Below are positions 22,349 through 33,410 of a stretch of 64,000 nt of DNA, one piece after another (position 1 is the stretch's first letter; each line of letters starts with the position of its first letter). The position numbers and the translations under genes were made by a program. The DNA is from Piezodorus guildinii. Lineage: Eukaryota; Arthropoda; Insecta; Hemiptera; Pentatomidae. The notes under the pieces are model-generated. The model was not told where the DNA came from. It saw only the letters and a program-made list of their open reading frames with translations, and did no database searches. The DNA is taken from NCBI GenBank assembly GCA_023052935.1, contig CM041297.1, forward strand, positions 51,999,917 through 52,063,916, written 5' to 3'.

Positions 22349-23067
22349 AGAAAATAATGAGCTTAAAAGACTTAACTTCTCATAAGATAATGAGCGATAT
22401 TTGATTTATTTATCATCATTTGATTAAATATTTTAGTAATTCGGTTTTTCGCGGAATAAAGTCAATTCCTAGAGCCTCGTGTATTTTTCTTCTTTTCCAT
22501 TTCACCTACGTGACCATTTCTGGTATACGAAGTTTCAATAGCAGTGGTGTTTCGTTTGAAATCTACATGATATGGGGCTGCAAACTAAAAATTTAAATAT
22601 GTGCATATCTGATGTTTATAGTTTTAAAATTCGATTTTTAGTATATTTTCATATATAGATTTACATTTTTAGACTTTGGGGGTCCTTGAAATGATTGAAT
22701 GACGGGGTACGCGAAAATATTTTGTTGGGAACCTCTATCCTTGAGCATAAAAAAAACTCCCGAAGTGCAATAGAGTTCAAAAACCTGCCGAGAATCCCAA
22801 ATTACAAAGTAATTCTGTCTTTTTGGAGACAATATTTTAAGAAATCCAATAATTCTTTTAAATTTATGTTGAATCCAGCCATTATTTACCACAGAACAGA
22901 CGCTTGACCCTCCCCCCCCCTAAACATGGGGGACGGCGCGAACTCCCAGACGACTAGATCACACCTATCTCGGAACTTCTAGGAAGCGCCCTAACCTTAC
23001 TACAAATGGGAAATAACGCCCATCTGCTGAAAAATTAAAGTCACCTGTTATTATTTATTCTTCTCAG
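22349..23067. other. Spacer with a C-run near 22910
   Basis: No recognised gene. Overlapping 84- and 70-codon frames on opposite strands at 22638-22907 have no domain match I can name. A run of about ten C follows at 22911-22920. Confidence 0.4.
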
Positions 23068-23160
23068 CTAATGCTGGATTGTTTCCAAACAAGAGACGTG
23101 TCCAAGATGGAAGCGATTGTAGTGATATTATTGAACTCATACGCGATAAAATAAATTGGA
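23068..23160 (+). other. Weak exon candidate after a good acceptor
   Basis: TTATTTATTCTTCTCAG is a strong 3' splice-site match ending at 23067. Two frames stay open afterwards, one reading MLDCFQTRDVSKMEAIVV and one reading NAGLFPNKRRVQDGSDCSD. No clear 5' splice site follows before the A-rich stretch at 23165. It could equally be a retroelement scrap. Function unknown. Confidence 0.2.
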
Positions 23161-23879
23161 TAAATAAAAAAAATAAAAAAATTGTTATTCATTAATTTAT
23201 TTCTTATTAGTGGATTGGTGATCTAAAATTGGATCTACCGTTGGTTGGCGCCGTCTGGGCGAAATAAGCCACCCTTTCATTTTCTTTACCTTTCATAAAA
23301 TTCAGTATAATACTGAACCGCAAGAAATATTCCGCTGCAAAGACGCTTTTCTTTAAAATTTGAAAAGGGCTTTCAAACTAAGGTACACAAAGATAATTGC
23401 AAATTAAAGTTTTGAATATTAGTATTAGTGAATCATGATCTGAAAAGATTTATTTTAATTTTAAAAATACTGTTTTGGATAAGCGGTATCCCAAAACTCT
23501 TTCAATATGATTACCATTGTTTCCACAAAAGTGCATACTATTTGTGCACGTTGAAACCGCTAATCCTAAACCAGTGATTCTCTGTATGATAGTGGCGAAT
23601 CCATTTTTTTTCAATCGTAGTTTTGAGTTGTGGAACTCTTTTTTACAATAACTCTCGAGAATTTGTAGCAGCAATGTTTAAAAATCTCAGGACTCAGTAA
23701 TTTAGTTCTATATCCATTATACTAAACCACTCCTTTTATGAAATAATGCAATGCAATTAAATTAAATAGACTGCTTATGTTTTGGAAATTTTCATTTAAA
23801 AATTCGTTTGACCAGTTAGTTTAAATTTGGTATATTATTTTCAATAACGAACCCTTTTAATTGACCAAAAAAAAAAAAA
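23161..23879. other. AT-rich spacer
   Basis: A 74-codon minus-strand frame at 23450-23674 has no recognisable domain or splice context. An A run lies at about 23866-23881. Confidence 0.55.
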
Positions 23880-24104
23880 AACACTCCTCATAAGATTTGA
23901 GGGCTTACGTTTCAACAGACGTGGAACCAGAATATCGAATCATAAAAAATCCGTTTGCCCGCCGTCCGCGGCATTTCTTCGAAATTACTAGACTAATTTT
24001 TTTGAAATTCGACAAAAAATACTTGAGTATTCAACGGTGATCCTAACACATAGACGTTGATATCAGCTGGTTATTTTTAAATTGGCGGCCGGTAAAAAGT
24101 GATT

Positions 24105-24535
24105 TAATTCAATAACTTAGTTATTTTTGAAGATAGAGAAAAAATTTACTAGTGTTTTTCAAACAAAAAACCGAGACAAATTATATAAAGAAAAGAAAAA
24201 ACTTGAAGTTTTACCCATAAATACGCCCTTAACTCAGTCATTTTTGAAGATAGAGAAAAATATGTAAAGTACTTTTGAATCAGTTAAGCACGATAAACAA
24301 AAAAAAAAAAAAAAATTAAAATATTTTCAATATATTCATTTGCAACTCCGTTATTTCCGAAGATAGAGAAAAAATGATTATTGGTTTTTCATCAAAAAAC
24401 CGCGAATAATTATAATAAAGAAGAAAACAAATTAAATTTTATCTATAAATGCGCCCATAACTCAGTTATTTTTGAAGATAAAGAAAAATGTGTATAGAGT
24501 TTTAGAATCAATTAAGCGTGATAAACATGAAAAAA
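24105..24535 (+). repeat. Tandem array with A-B-A-B order (about 117 and 233 bp periods)
   Basis: The phrase TTTGAAGATAGAGAAAAA and close variants recur near 24126, 24243, 24359 and 24472, giving steps of about 117 bp. Units 1 and 3 share GTTTTTCAAACAAAAAACCG-type text, and units 2 and 4 share AATCAGTTAAGCACGATAAAC-type text, so the true repeat is a roughly 232-bp dimer present twice. Upstream, 23930-24080 carries a GC-richer segment (GCCCGCCGTCCGCGG) that may belong to the same element. Confidence 0.75.
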
Positions 24536-24559
24536 AAAAATGTTTGATCTGTATATTCA

Positions 24560-26247
24560 AGTCACAAATTATAATAGATTTATTGCAATTTACCCAATAC
24601 AATTTCAATCAACACAAATGCAGACAAATACAAAGGGATGCTAAACATGCAGAAGGGCATATCGACTAGAAACCTGAGCCGCTGGACCGAACGCCCACAT
24701 CCACAACCATGTGACGTCGTCAACATTATTGATTGAGCTTTGATGACCAATAGACGACAATGGAAATGAGAGCAGGTTTATTAATGCAACCATAACTAAA
24801 CGAATAACGTGTAACACGTTTGTAGCTAACGGGAAGGAAACACGGTGGCTATCTTTGAAACATGTTCTATTTTAAATTCGACGAAGGAATGAACGATATA
24901 TTTTTAAATGTGATTTAATTATACTCGACTCGGCAAAAAATAGGACGGAGCAAGGCTACTCTCCACCAAAGCAGGCCTCACTATCCTTAGTATCTCTAGT
25001 GTGCTAATTATCTGGTCCAAATCGAGTAGGAACTGTATCGGAGCATACGTCCAGAATAAATAGTTCTTTTATGCTATATACTTACAGTCAATAGTCACCA
25101 ATTACTCTTTTTTATTTTTTTTTATACAACATTCTCAGACACCTTAAAGCCATTTTTATCGTTCATAAAATTAAACCTTTTTTTAATGGTAACTTTTCTC
25201 AAGGTAAACTGCATGTTCTCTGTAGTGTACTTCTGAATGATTATAATAATGAAATTGAAAAACTTTTAATATTTAAAATTAAAAAACACCACTGTGTAAT
25301 TACGTTTTTTTTTTTTCTTTTTTGTTATTTTTTAATGTATATATCATTTTGGTCAATCAAGATCCCCGGATGGTATTTTTAGCATTAAATAGTCTAAATC
25401 GGGAGACTACATAGCTGGAGCAAAGTAACTACAACATATCAGCATAAATCGATTTTTTCTAGACTTAAATTTACATATTTTATTAAAACCCTTATGAATG
25501 ATATATATTCCACTAAAATTTCTAGATAAATAGTTTTTTTTTCTCGTATGCTTAAAAACTATTTTTAATTAAGGTATGTTACACAGCAGTCCATACCTTA
25601 TATGAAAATGTAGGTTTAGGCTTCATAGCACCATATTCATCGTTAACATTTTGTAATAGGTCTATTCTGGAATAGTTAATTTTAACTAGTAGTTAGTTGG
25701 AAAAGCTAATTTTAATTAAAATTTTTGAAATTAATATTTGTATAGTATCGAAATAATTTTGGTTGTGAAAAAAAAAGAAAGATGTATAGTAAATTATAAA
25801 AAATAAAATAGCTGTTATATTATCGATCCGTCTCATTGGATACAGACTATTACAACTTGAAAGGATCTAAATATTACATTTCAATAATAATATATCATGG
25901 AGAAGGCTGTGAGACGAGGCATTATAAAATAATATGTTTGCCATCTTGGCTCCAAAGTAAGCCATTATATTTTGTGGGTCGGAGCCAAAACCACGCAGCG
26001 ACCCGGTGCACCTGGTTCTGTGACGTTTTTGGCTTCCTTCGAGACTTTATTTTCTACCTCTTGTCAGTGTGCAATGTAAGTTCGGGTCGGGACATATCAT
26101 GTAGAGTGGGTTCAGACCGTCTGAGTTCCCAAACGAAAAATAAATTCGGAATCGTAAGTAGCCCTGTGCTCTTGTATCTATGAGAGTTATATTCGCCTTT
26201 AATGTACGAATGAGGCTTAGATCACTATTACCATTATATCATTGAAC
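24560..26247. other. AT-rich spacer with an unrecognised 115-codon frame
   Basis: The frame at 25836-26183 (+) contains a Cys-rich stretch but no domain I can name. It holds a good 5' splice match, CAATGTAAGTTC, near 26074, and TGTCAGTG just before it resembles an initiator. The evidence is too weak to call a gene. The rest of the block is AT-rich with nothing recognised. Confidence 0.35.
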
Positions 26248-26256
26248 TATATATAT

Positions 26257-26322
<66 letters not shown>
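26248..26322. repeat. (TA)n microsatellite
   Basis: About 75 bases of TA with one AA interruption near 26269. Confidence 0.95.
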
Positions 26323-26327
<5 letters not shown>

Positions 26328-26796
26328 TAATCGAGATTTTCCTATAACATCCTTATCATATCTCCAAAATTCCACATTTTACTTTCACTTAAAAATGCAA
26401 AAATAGGGATATTGTTGTAATAAACATATACCCAACAAATGTGGTCTCGTAGAATAGTCCGTGTGTGAGTATATGGAAGCCCATATCATATAAATTCGTT
26501 AATTATATTAAAACTTAAAAAGTCCATATGTTAGGTATATAGTCATTTGTCACAGATGTAATTGCAAATTTCTTATTTATAAAAATTAATTCGATATCAG
26601 AAAAGAGGATGTTATATTGATATGAAATGATATACGAATGTTTGAAATGAAATTAATTGATACTAATAATGTGATAATGTGCACAGTGACTTTCTTATCA
26701 CCGTGAAAAATTTACCGCCAGACTGCAGGCCATATACGTGTATAAGTGTCAACCTCCCACATCATTTAAATACCTCATTGGTACATAAATTTCATT

Positions 26797-26972
26797 TTTT
26801 TTTATCTCCTTTGTTGTTGAAAAACTCCAGTAACAAAGAAAACAATGTTGCAAAAACAAAATTTCAAATTTATTTAACCATTTAAATACCTGTACTGTTA
26901 CACTAATTTGTTTGTGCAACAGTGTTTTTCTTTGTTGCTGGAGTTTTCAACAATAAGGCAGATAAGAAAAAA
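26797..26972. repeat. Inverted repeat with about 65 bp arms
   Basis: The left arm 26797-26862 (with TTGTTGTTGAAAAACTCCAG) and right arm 26906-26972 (with CTGGAGTTTTCAACAATAAG) pair with a few mismatches around a spacer of about 43 bases. No obvious target duplication was seen at the ends. It may be a small foldback element or a hairpin-RNA source. Confidence 0.7.
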
Positions 26973-27407
26973 AATAACAAAAAAAAAACATTTAAAACTA
27001 ATTAAATTATATGAATCGATCCAAAGTTTTTTATTTATTTTTTATTATTATGATTAATTTATTACTAGTTTTTTTTTTCTCCTGAATAATGAATATAAAA
27101 ATGTAATTATGTTTGTCACTCTATTTATTAGCCTCCTCCAGAAATTACTGTGAACTGTTATTAGTGATATTTTCAAAATAGCAATATTGTACGTCGGTAA
27201 AAATCACCATTGTTGTTGATTACTTGTGTATACAAAATAAATAATACAAATTAACAGAAAGTTACAATTTCTAAAATTTTGATTATTTTTATTCGTTATA
27301 TAAATGTTTAATTAAACGGCATTCAATATCACGTAGATTTTATCCTCGTTGTTGAAAAGTCAGAATATTGGTAATAGTAAACATTCAAATATAAACTATG
27401 AAATAAT

Positions 27408-27640
27408 TTGATAATAAATTGTCATATCCTACCAGTGTGTCTCCTATTCGAACTGAGTCGACGAAAATTAAACTTACCGGTGATTATTGAGAAACTTTTG
27501 GAATACAAAGAAGCATTAGCAATGAAACTGTTCAAGTTCCTCAAAGAAACGAAATATTCTAATAGAGTTTCATTTTTCAATACATGCCAATGACCCTCTG
27601 GGGTAGAGGCAAAATAAACAAAATAAAATAAAAATTCTAA
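27408..27640 (+). pseudogene. LINE C-terminal and 3' end remnant
   Basis: The reading RKLNLPVIIEKLLEYKEALA with LFKFLKET matches the last residues of RNase H-bearing LINE polyproteins, where an R-x-KLNLP ... I-x-x-x-L segment ends the ORF. After the stop (27591-27593) come TGCCAATGACCCTCTGGGG and GAGGCAAAATA, the same 3' end as the LINE at 58490-59040. So both belong to one family. The copy is heavily 5'-truncated. Confidence 0.65.
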
Positions 27641-27816
27641 AAAGGGGAAAAATAAATATTTTCCCGGTTCGCAAATAAATTTTCGGAAAGAAGGATATTG
27701 ATATAAATGTTAAAGAATCAAGATTTTAGAATTAGTGACGAAAAACGTATAAACTCGAACATTTCTTATTAATAATTTCTATTTTAAATTATTTTATGAA
27801 TAAACAAATTTTAATG

Positions 27817-28105
27817 GGGATCACTTGTAGCAGGGTGGCTAGCGTAACAGCCTCCCATGCTAAAGGTCACGGGTTCAAACCCGCAGGTGTCCTAGGCTTT
27901 TTTAATGGGAGTAAAAAATTCTTAGTTACGCCGTCCTTCGGAGGGGACGTTAAAAGGTGGTCCCGAGCCTGTGCGATGTCAGGTACTTGTTAAAGATCCC
28001 TATCCTAATAAAACCTGGATAGGCAAAATTTATGACTCCCACTGTAGCATCGTCCGATTAGCCATAGTAGCATAAAGTGACATTAAATAAATAAACAAAC
28101 AAACA
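27817..28105 (+). mobile_element. tRNA-derived SINE with perfect 15 bp target duplication
   Basis: This is the best reference copy, 289 bp. The head GGGATCACTTGTAGCAGGGT contains an A-box-like GGTGGCTAGCG, and the B box is GGGTTCAAACCC. The body is followed by TAAATAAATAAACAAACAAA. The flanks are AAACAAATTTTAATG at 27802-27816 and again at 28106-28120 without mismatch, so insertion is recent. Transcription would be by RNA polymerase III from the internal boxes, with mobilisation by a partner LINE. Confidence 0.92.
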
Positions 28106-28120
28106 AAACAAATTTTAATG

Positions 28121-28716
28121 ATAATAAAATTGATTTTTAATGAAAAATAAATTAATATGTTAATTGATCCAATGTTTTTTCCCGAATTTCAGAACTTTTT
28201 TAACTAAATTATTAAAACCTTAATTCTCATTTATAGGCTGATATTTCATGGTTTTAATATTGTATAGTTTTCTAATCAAATTCTTGATATGATAAAAAGA
28301 TCAAATGTAATCAAACCGTATAACAACGTTGAAAGATCTTCACGGCTTTCGTAGTTAAAGCCAGATATAATATAAAGTTTACCCCTCACATGAAAGTTTA
28401 TAGGGGAATAAATGGCAAGCTATAAAAAGATATGATCTACAGGCGTTTATTCTTCTTCGTAAAAGTTGGAAAATTACAATGTCTCTCACGTATTTGCCAT
28501 TTCGTCCCACGCCGTCGTGTCTTACACTCCTTTATCTGTGTCCATTAATATGGGAAATGAATATCTTCCCCAAGTTTTTAGCAATTATTTTCTTTATAGC
28601 AATTATTGTTTTCATGCAAAAATAGAAATTTAATTAAAAATTACCATGTACCCGAAAATTAGCGATTTAGTGGCCAAAAATTATGATCTATTATATGTAT
28701 CAATACCTAAATATGG
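28121..28716. other. AT-rich spacer
   Basis: No gene or repeat recognised. A more balanced patch at 28320-28550 has no sustained open frame. Confidence 0.55.
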
Positions 28717-28724
28717 GTTCAGAC

Positions 28725-29012
28725 TAGGGGTGGACATAATCGAATGATCGTCATAATCGGATGCTCGGACTTCGATGATTCAAATAATCGAATGATCGAA
28801 TGATGAATATTCATTCTGAGAGACGATATGCCACAATTCCCGTCTCTTTGATGGCTGAGCTGGCTAAGCCTAGGTAAAAAAAAAAAATCGTTAGATTATC
28901 CAAGCTCCTTATAATCCCTATGATTTCTCCGAACCGATAATCCAATAATCGATTAATTCGGATGATTGAAATAATCGATGATCCGATAATCATTCGATTA
29001 TGCCCACTCCTA
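28725..29012. mobile_element. hAT-type MITE (288 bp)
   Basis: The ends are inverted: TAGGGGTGGACATAATCGAA at the left and TTCGATTATGCCCACTCCTA at the right. The 8-bp sequence GTTCAGAC flanks both sides (28717-28724 and 29013-29020), a perfect target duplication. An 8-bp duplication with short TAGGGGTG ends is the hAT signature. The interior has repeated AATCGAATGAT and GATAATC motifs and no ORF. The perfect duplication suggests recent movement. Confidence 0.88.
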
Positions 29013-29429
29013 GTTCAGACACTACCTAGGTTCTGATCATATTCAGTTTCTCTCAAGTAATGATAAAAACCTACCTCTTTGTAGCATTATACATAAAATA
29101 ATTCAATATTTTCTAAGAATTACGCATTATATTATTTGATGAGTTTATACTCAGACGATAGCGCCCAGATTGCCAGGAACATAGACGAAATGTTATATAA
29201 CAGCCTCTAATTTAATATGGAATTCTCGAAAAACATTTTCGGTTTAAATATAACAAAATGGACTGTTTCATGAGATTCACAGTAGAATTTCCAGACGCTC
29301 CAATGTTTTCTGTAGGTATACCGAGTGGAATTTGCTCTATCCCTCTTTCCGTCGGTAATACCTCCTTGGTGTATATATTTTTCGATTTTTAAAAACAAAA
29401 AAAAAACTCTTTATATTCATGTTATGCTT

Positions 29430-29665
29430 ACCACTTGTTTCTCTGTCCATTCGTAAACACTGATCCCAACCATAAACTTGTATATACCTTCTCACTGATC
29501 CAACTCATTAAAAAAATCCTTTGTCAATCGTGCTACCCTATTTTGGAATTTGTTGTCTATAACCTCCCTAAAGCCTTATCTTTGACCACTTTTAAACATA
29601 AATTATTTCTCCATCTCCTTAAATATCAATCTCCCAACATATGTTTAAGCTATAGATGATAGCTA
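29430..29665 (+). pseudogene. Non-LTR retrotransposon RT C-terminal remnant
   Basis: The 74-codon frame contains CYPILEFVVYNLPKALSLTT followed by FKHKLFLHLL. This resembles the W-N-x-L-P ... S-L-x-x-F-K-x-x-L-x-x-x-L end common to CR1, L2 and related RT ORFs, with the tryptophan lost. Clade assignment is uncertain. The bases from 29021 to 29429 show nothing else. Confidence 0.45.
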
Positions 29666-29840
29666 TTCATTGTTTCATAATCCGATTTAAGACTTAAAAT
29701 AACTTTGTAATGTGCATTATTTTTATTATTAGTGGACTATTTTTCCCAGAAAAAGATTTACTTTATTTGAAAAGTGTTTTACGTAAGAATGCCTGGAATA
29801 TTTTCAAACTCATTTCCTAAAGTATCTCTACTGTTTTCGC

Positions 29841-30020
29841 ATGTCTATCCGAGAAAATCTTTGTAGCCGGGATGAAGGCCTCCCTGGAGACATTGCACCT
29901 CCTCGCGGCAGAAGAGAGGATCGTAACCGCCGTAGCTCGGAGGACGCTACCGGAATAAGCAATCCCTGGCGGAAGCGGAGGCAGAAGGAGACGGAAATAG
30001 AGTCAGGTATTGAATATTAG
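29841..30020 (+). CDS. Candidate exon or small ORF in a GC-rich island (59 codons)
   Basis: An ATG at 29841 opens a charged frame, MSIRENLCSRDEGLPGDIA then PPRGRREDRNRRSSEDATG and SNPWRKRRQKETEIES, closing at TAG 30018-30020. GAGTCAGGTATTG gives a moderate 5' splice match after 30006. If used, the exon ends with one base of a codon, the same phase as the candidate exons at 42411 and 47145. A second frame (MKASLETLHLLAAEERIVT) is also open, so the correct frame is uncertain. No domain is recognised. Confidence 0.3.
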   Translation: MSIRENLCSRDEGLPGDIAPPRGRREDRNRRSSEDATGISNPWRKRRQKETEIESGIEY

Positions 30021-30200
30021 ATGTGACACGTGTGTGGCAGATGGCGCGGGTGGCAACAAAAAGTGGTGAACCCTTTGGAAGGGCAGCTGCCACCTATCGC
30101 ATGCACCGCTGCAGCCTCCCTTCAGCCCTGCAACACCGGTTTTTGTCACCGCTCATCACTAACCGGTCATTAGTAACCCGATTACGATAGTGATGGAACG
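30021..30200. other. Remainder of the GC-rich island
   Basis: Text such as GGCAGATGGCGCGGGTGG and GCACCGCTGCAGCCTCC continues the high G+C composition to about 30175. It has no recognised coding sequence and no match elsewhere in the window. Confidence 0.3.
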
Positions 30201-30461
30201 ATTCGTTCATTTGATATTAAATGATGACAACATCGATATCTTACGATATAATACTTCTGGTTTTACATCTATTTTAAACTGATTTTAACGATGTAGAATT
30301 CTCCAATATAACAATATTAATTAAATCAATATATTTATCATGTTAAACGCTCGATATAAATACATGTAGTATTATTATGCTACATTATCAGTGTTTTGTT
30401 TTTAAATTCGACATAACTTATTTATTTTTAACTTAATCTGACACAATATTAAATAAGTATA

Positions 30462-30675
30462 TTGAGGATGTATAGTCGACTGTAGAAATTATCGTAGGTT
30501 AAAATAATCGGGAGTCAGCCTTTAATATTTTAATTTTGCCGACGTTTCGGCTCATGCTTGTGAGCCATCATTAAGGCATTACTGAGCCATGTCAACATCC
30601 AAAAAATTTGCTTGCTCATGCCATCCATGCCCTGATGAGAAAAATACTGACTCCGATTATTTCTACCTAAATATC
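30462..30675. mobile_element. Foldback-type element with hammerhead-like core
   Basis: This belongs to the same family as 15225-15490 in reverse: GAGGATGTATAGTCGACTGT at the left end matches the right end there. On the minus strand of 30537-30576 the text is TAATGA, T, GGCTCA, CAAGCA, TGAGCC, GAAA, CGTCGGC, so the stem II position has a perfect 6-bp helix. The core CUGA has decayed to TTAA. GGTTAAAATAATCGGGAGTC at the left and GACTCCGATTATTTCTACC at the right form an inverted pair. Confidence 0.6.
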
Positions 30676-32307
30676 AAAGGAGTTTTACTTAATGCTGTCA
30701 TTTTTATTTTTGAATTTATTTATTTACAGTTGCTTCCTCTAGATCCTTTCTCAAATTTATGTTTTATATTTCAGAGATTTCAAGCGCCACTTGCTTTGTT
30801 CAACTGCCGACATTTCAAAGTTGTTTTAAAGAAATATTCCCGACAGATAATCCCACTTTCACTGAATTCATACTTACCACGGTCTTTTGTTCTCCTTTTT
30901 AAAAATAATAATATATATATATTCTTTATATTTTATCCTCATTTCTTTTAATATGCTAAATTGTATCCTTTAACCGGAAACTTGGTGACTTATTTTTTAA
31001 AAAAATCTGTGTTTAGCTGAAATAAAACGATGGTCATTAAAAATATAATGTTCTATTTATACGACCTTTTTTCTTTTTTTCTATAACTCAATACCTTTAA
31101 CAATAAAAAATCAAAAACTTTTTTCTTAATAGCAAAAAATAATTTATGAAAGAAAAAAAAAATTAATATCCCTCAGTTCTCTTTGTGTTCTGTTTGCATA
31201 CACTACTTTTTACAATGTGCATCAGCTCTTTCATTTTTATCTATGGCAATTATTGTAATCACTTTAAATTCATTTTCCCTTCATACATGTGTGGAAGTAG
31301 CTAGATTTGACATTTTCTTGGCTGATTGTAGATTTTACATTTTTGTTAAAATGTTTTATTGATCTTTTTTTTTTTTTTTTTAATCTTTGTTTCTTTTTTC
31401 ACTTATATAACATGCAAGGCAGTCAATAAGCGAAAATGGTGATAAAAAAACAAAAACATATGGCATATAAGGTATAGGGGAGAATTGTGCTCAGCAGCAC
31501 CAAAATTTAAAAAAGAGAAATGTTATTAAGTTTCTTTTTAGTTATTTTTTGTATGCAAGTTAAGTTTTAAAATTTTCATTTAGGATTTTTTTTTTTTTTA
31601 TATAGTGAGATTATTTACTTTGTGTCCTTTTTCCAGTTTTAACGTTTTTGAAAAAAAAAAATAAAAAACGTATGACCCTTTCACACAATAAGATAATTAA
31701 TTTTTGTCAAACCTACGAGCTAACGATATGCCATATTTTTACACGAGTTGTTTGCATAATAACAGGCTTATAAATATGGATGGATGTATAGGGCAGATTT
31801 AAAAGTAGAATGAATCACATCTATTGTGATCGTGGTGGGACGATTGCCAAGCAGAATTCGTTTGGCTACACCACTGCCTCTGTGTAGCTAGATCTTATAT
31901 TTATGTTCTGATACTAAATCAAAACAGCCTATGGTCCATGGAAAGTTTCATTAAATAAGAAATAACATATTCGTAATAGCTCGAGAATTATTTATCGTTT
32001 ATCTGTGTTTAAAAGAAAATTATTAGTTGTATCAATATGCTTATATCTACAATTGAAAATGAAAATGAAAATTGAATTTTCAAATTGGAATAAAATTTGA
32101 CGATGTAAATATTTGAATTAATGGAAATTTGGACATGTAGAATCGAGATATAGAGGCTCAGTTATAATTTTAGCATCGGTTTTATTTTTTCGATTTTTTC
32201 TCACACAAGACTGAAACGACAATAAACTGCTCGAAGATGCTGATTACCACAGCACTTATTTGACAAACGTTCGAAACTTTGAGTTTATTATAAAAGTACT
32301 CATTTAC
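30676..32307. other. AT-rich spacer with T and A runs
   Basis: Poly(T) near 31366-31382 and several shorter homopolymers. The end of the 120-codon frame at 30589-30951 runs into this spacer and is only a translation of the preceding element plus T-rich DNA. A more balanced patch at 31780-31900 is unassigned. Confidence 0.55.
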
Positions 32308-32316
32308 GTCACTAAT

Positions 32317-32568
32317 GTTTGCTTGTTTATTTACTTAACATCACATTATGCTGTTGTGCTAATCGAACGGTACCGCAGTGGGAGTCCTAACTTTTGTCAA
32401 TCCAGATTTAATTAGGATATGGATATTTAACGTGATCTTGAAGGACGGAATAACTAAGCATTTTGTACTTCCATTAAAAAAAAGTAAGGCCGTCTGCAGG
32501 TTTGAATCCGGTACCTGGGGCATAGAAGGCTATTATGCTAGCCACCAAACCACCGGTGATCCCTATAA
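32317..32568 (-). mobile_element. tRNA-derived SINE, reverse strand
   Basis: On the minus strand the head GGGATCACCGGTGGTTTGGT, B box near CGGATTCAAACC, body with CTCCCACTGCGGTACCGTTC, and tail TTAAGTAAATAAACAAGC. It is flanked by the 9-bp direct repeat GTCACTAAT at 32308-32316 and 32569-32577. The 101-codon + strand frame over it is not a gene. It lies immediately upstream of a Jockey fragment. Confidence 0.85.
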
Positions 32569-32589
32569 GTCACTAATATCAAACCTATT

Positions 32590-32860
32590 TGGACATATTG
32601 AATCGAGCTTTGGGGCTCTACTAAACCATTTAATTCCTCCGGCATTCTATCCTTACAATATAAAATTCTTCGCAAAATCTTAAGTCCCCCTTACTTCATC
32701 ACAAATAAAATCATCCATAATGACCTTAATATCCTATTTGTCGAAGACCTATCTCGAAATAGATATCCCACATAAGCCCTTTTGTCCTTAACCTATAATA
32801 TTCCTGATAGCCCTCCGAGGCGATTAAACCTCAGGAACTACTAACTTGAATAAACATTGA
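32590..32860 (+). pseudogene. Jockey-like RT C-terminal remnant
   Basis: The reading KILRKILSPPYFITNKIIHN then DLNILFVEDLSRNRYPT corresponds to the K-x-L-R-x-I-x-x-A-P-W-Y-x-x-N ... H-x-D-L-x-x-P thumb and C-terminal part of Jockey-clade RTs. The 3' part (CCTCCGAGGCGATTAAACCT) matches the 3' region of the reverse copies at 5.1 and 43.4 kb, so it is the same family. Stops break the frame. Confidence 0.7.
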
Positions 32861-32869
32861 AGTGCTACC

Positions 32870-33408
32870 GCAGGGTACTTTCTTCATAAGTCTTTGTTTG
32901 GTCTAACCATCATTATGAAGAATGATCAGGACGAGACCAAGTGGCAGCTAGAAATAGTGGAATGTATTGAATGAGTGAAAAAAAAAAAAACTGATGGGAT
33001 AAAGTATTGGTGTATTTTGAACAATTGGGAAAGGTTATAGATTACAATTTAGGTGGGCTACATAATTATTTCTTGGTATAGTGTTCCTCTCAGTTGTCTC
33101 TTCATTCTCCCCGCCTTGTCGTCCAGCCCAGGACGACCTTTTCTTCCTCTAGTCCATTCTTATCACTGCGTACTGAGAAAAGAAGAAGAAGAAAACGGTG
33201 TGTAGCGTGTTCGCTTCTGATGTACTTCGGCTACTCTTCTTACCATATGTTTTTTTTTTAACAAAAGATGGCCGCTTGTGGCACATTAATTGAATTGAGT
33301 GTACACGTTACGCGAACAGTTTTGTTCACATCCATAATTATAATTCACCTCTTTTCCTGGTTGTATTTATTGTACATACAGTTGGAAAAATCAATAAAAT
33401 ATATAAAT
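32870..33408. other. Spacer, no gene recognised
   Basis: 33090-33200 contains CTTCATTCTCCCCGCCTTG and a short GAA-rich tract. It may be a very decayed LINE scrap on the minus strand, but no frame supports it. Confidence 0.4.
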
Positions 33409-33410
33409 GA

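Noticed and set aside
25836..26183. 115-codon + strand frame with an internal GTAAGT and an initiator-like TCAGTG
   Set aside because: No domain, no acceptor partner, and the promoter-like words are single short matches with wrong spacing for a downstream promoter element.
30589..30951. 120-codon + strand frame with hydrophobic C-terminus
   Set aside because: It starts inside the foldback element and continues into T-rich spacer, where Phe/Leu/Ile/Tyr content follows composition. No motif is present.
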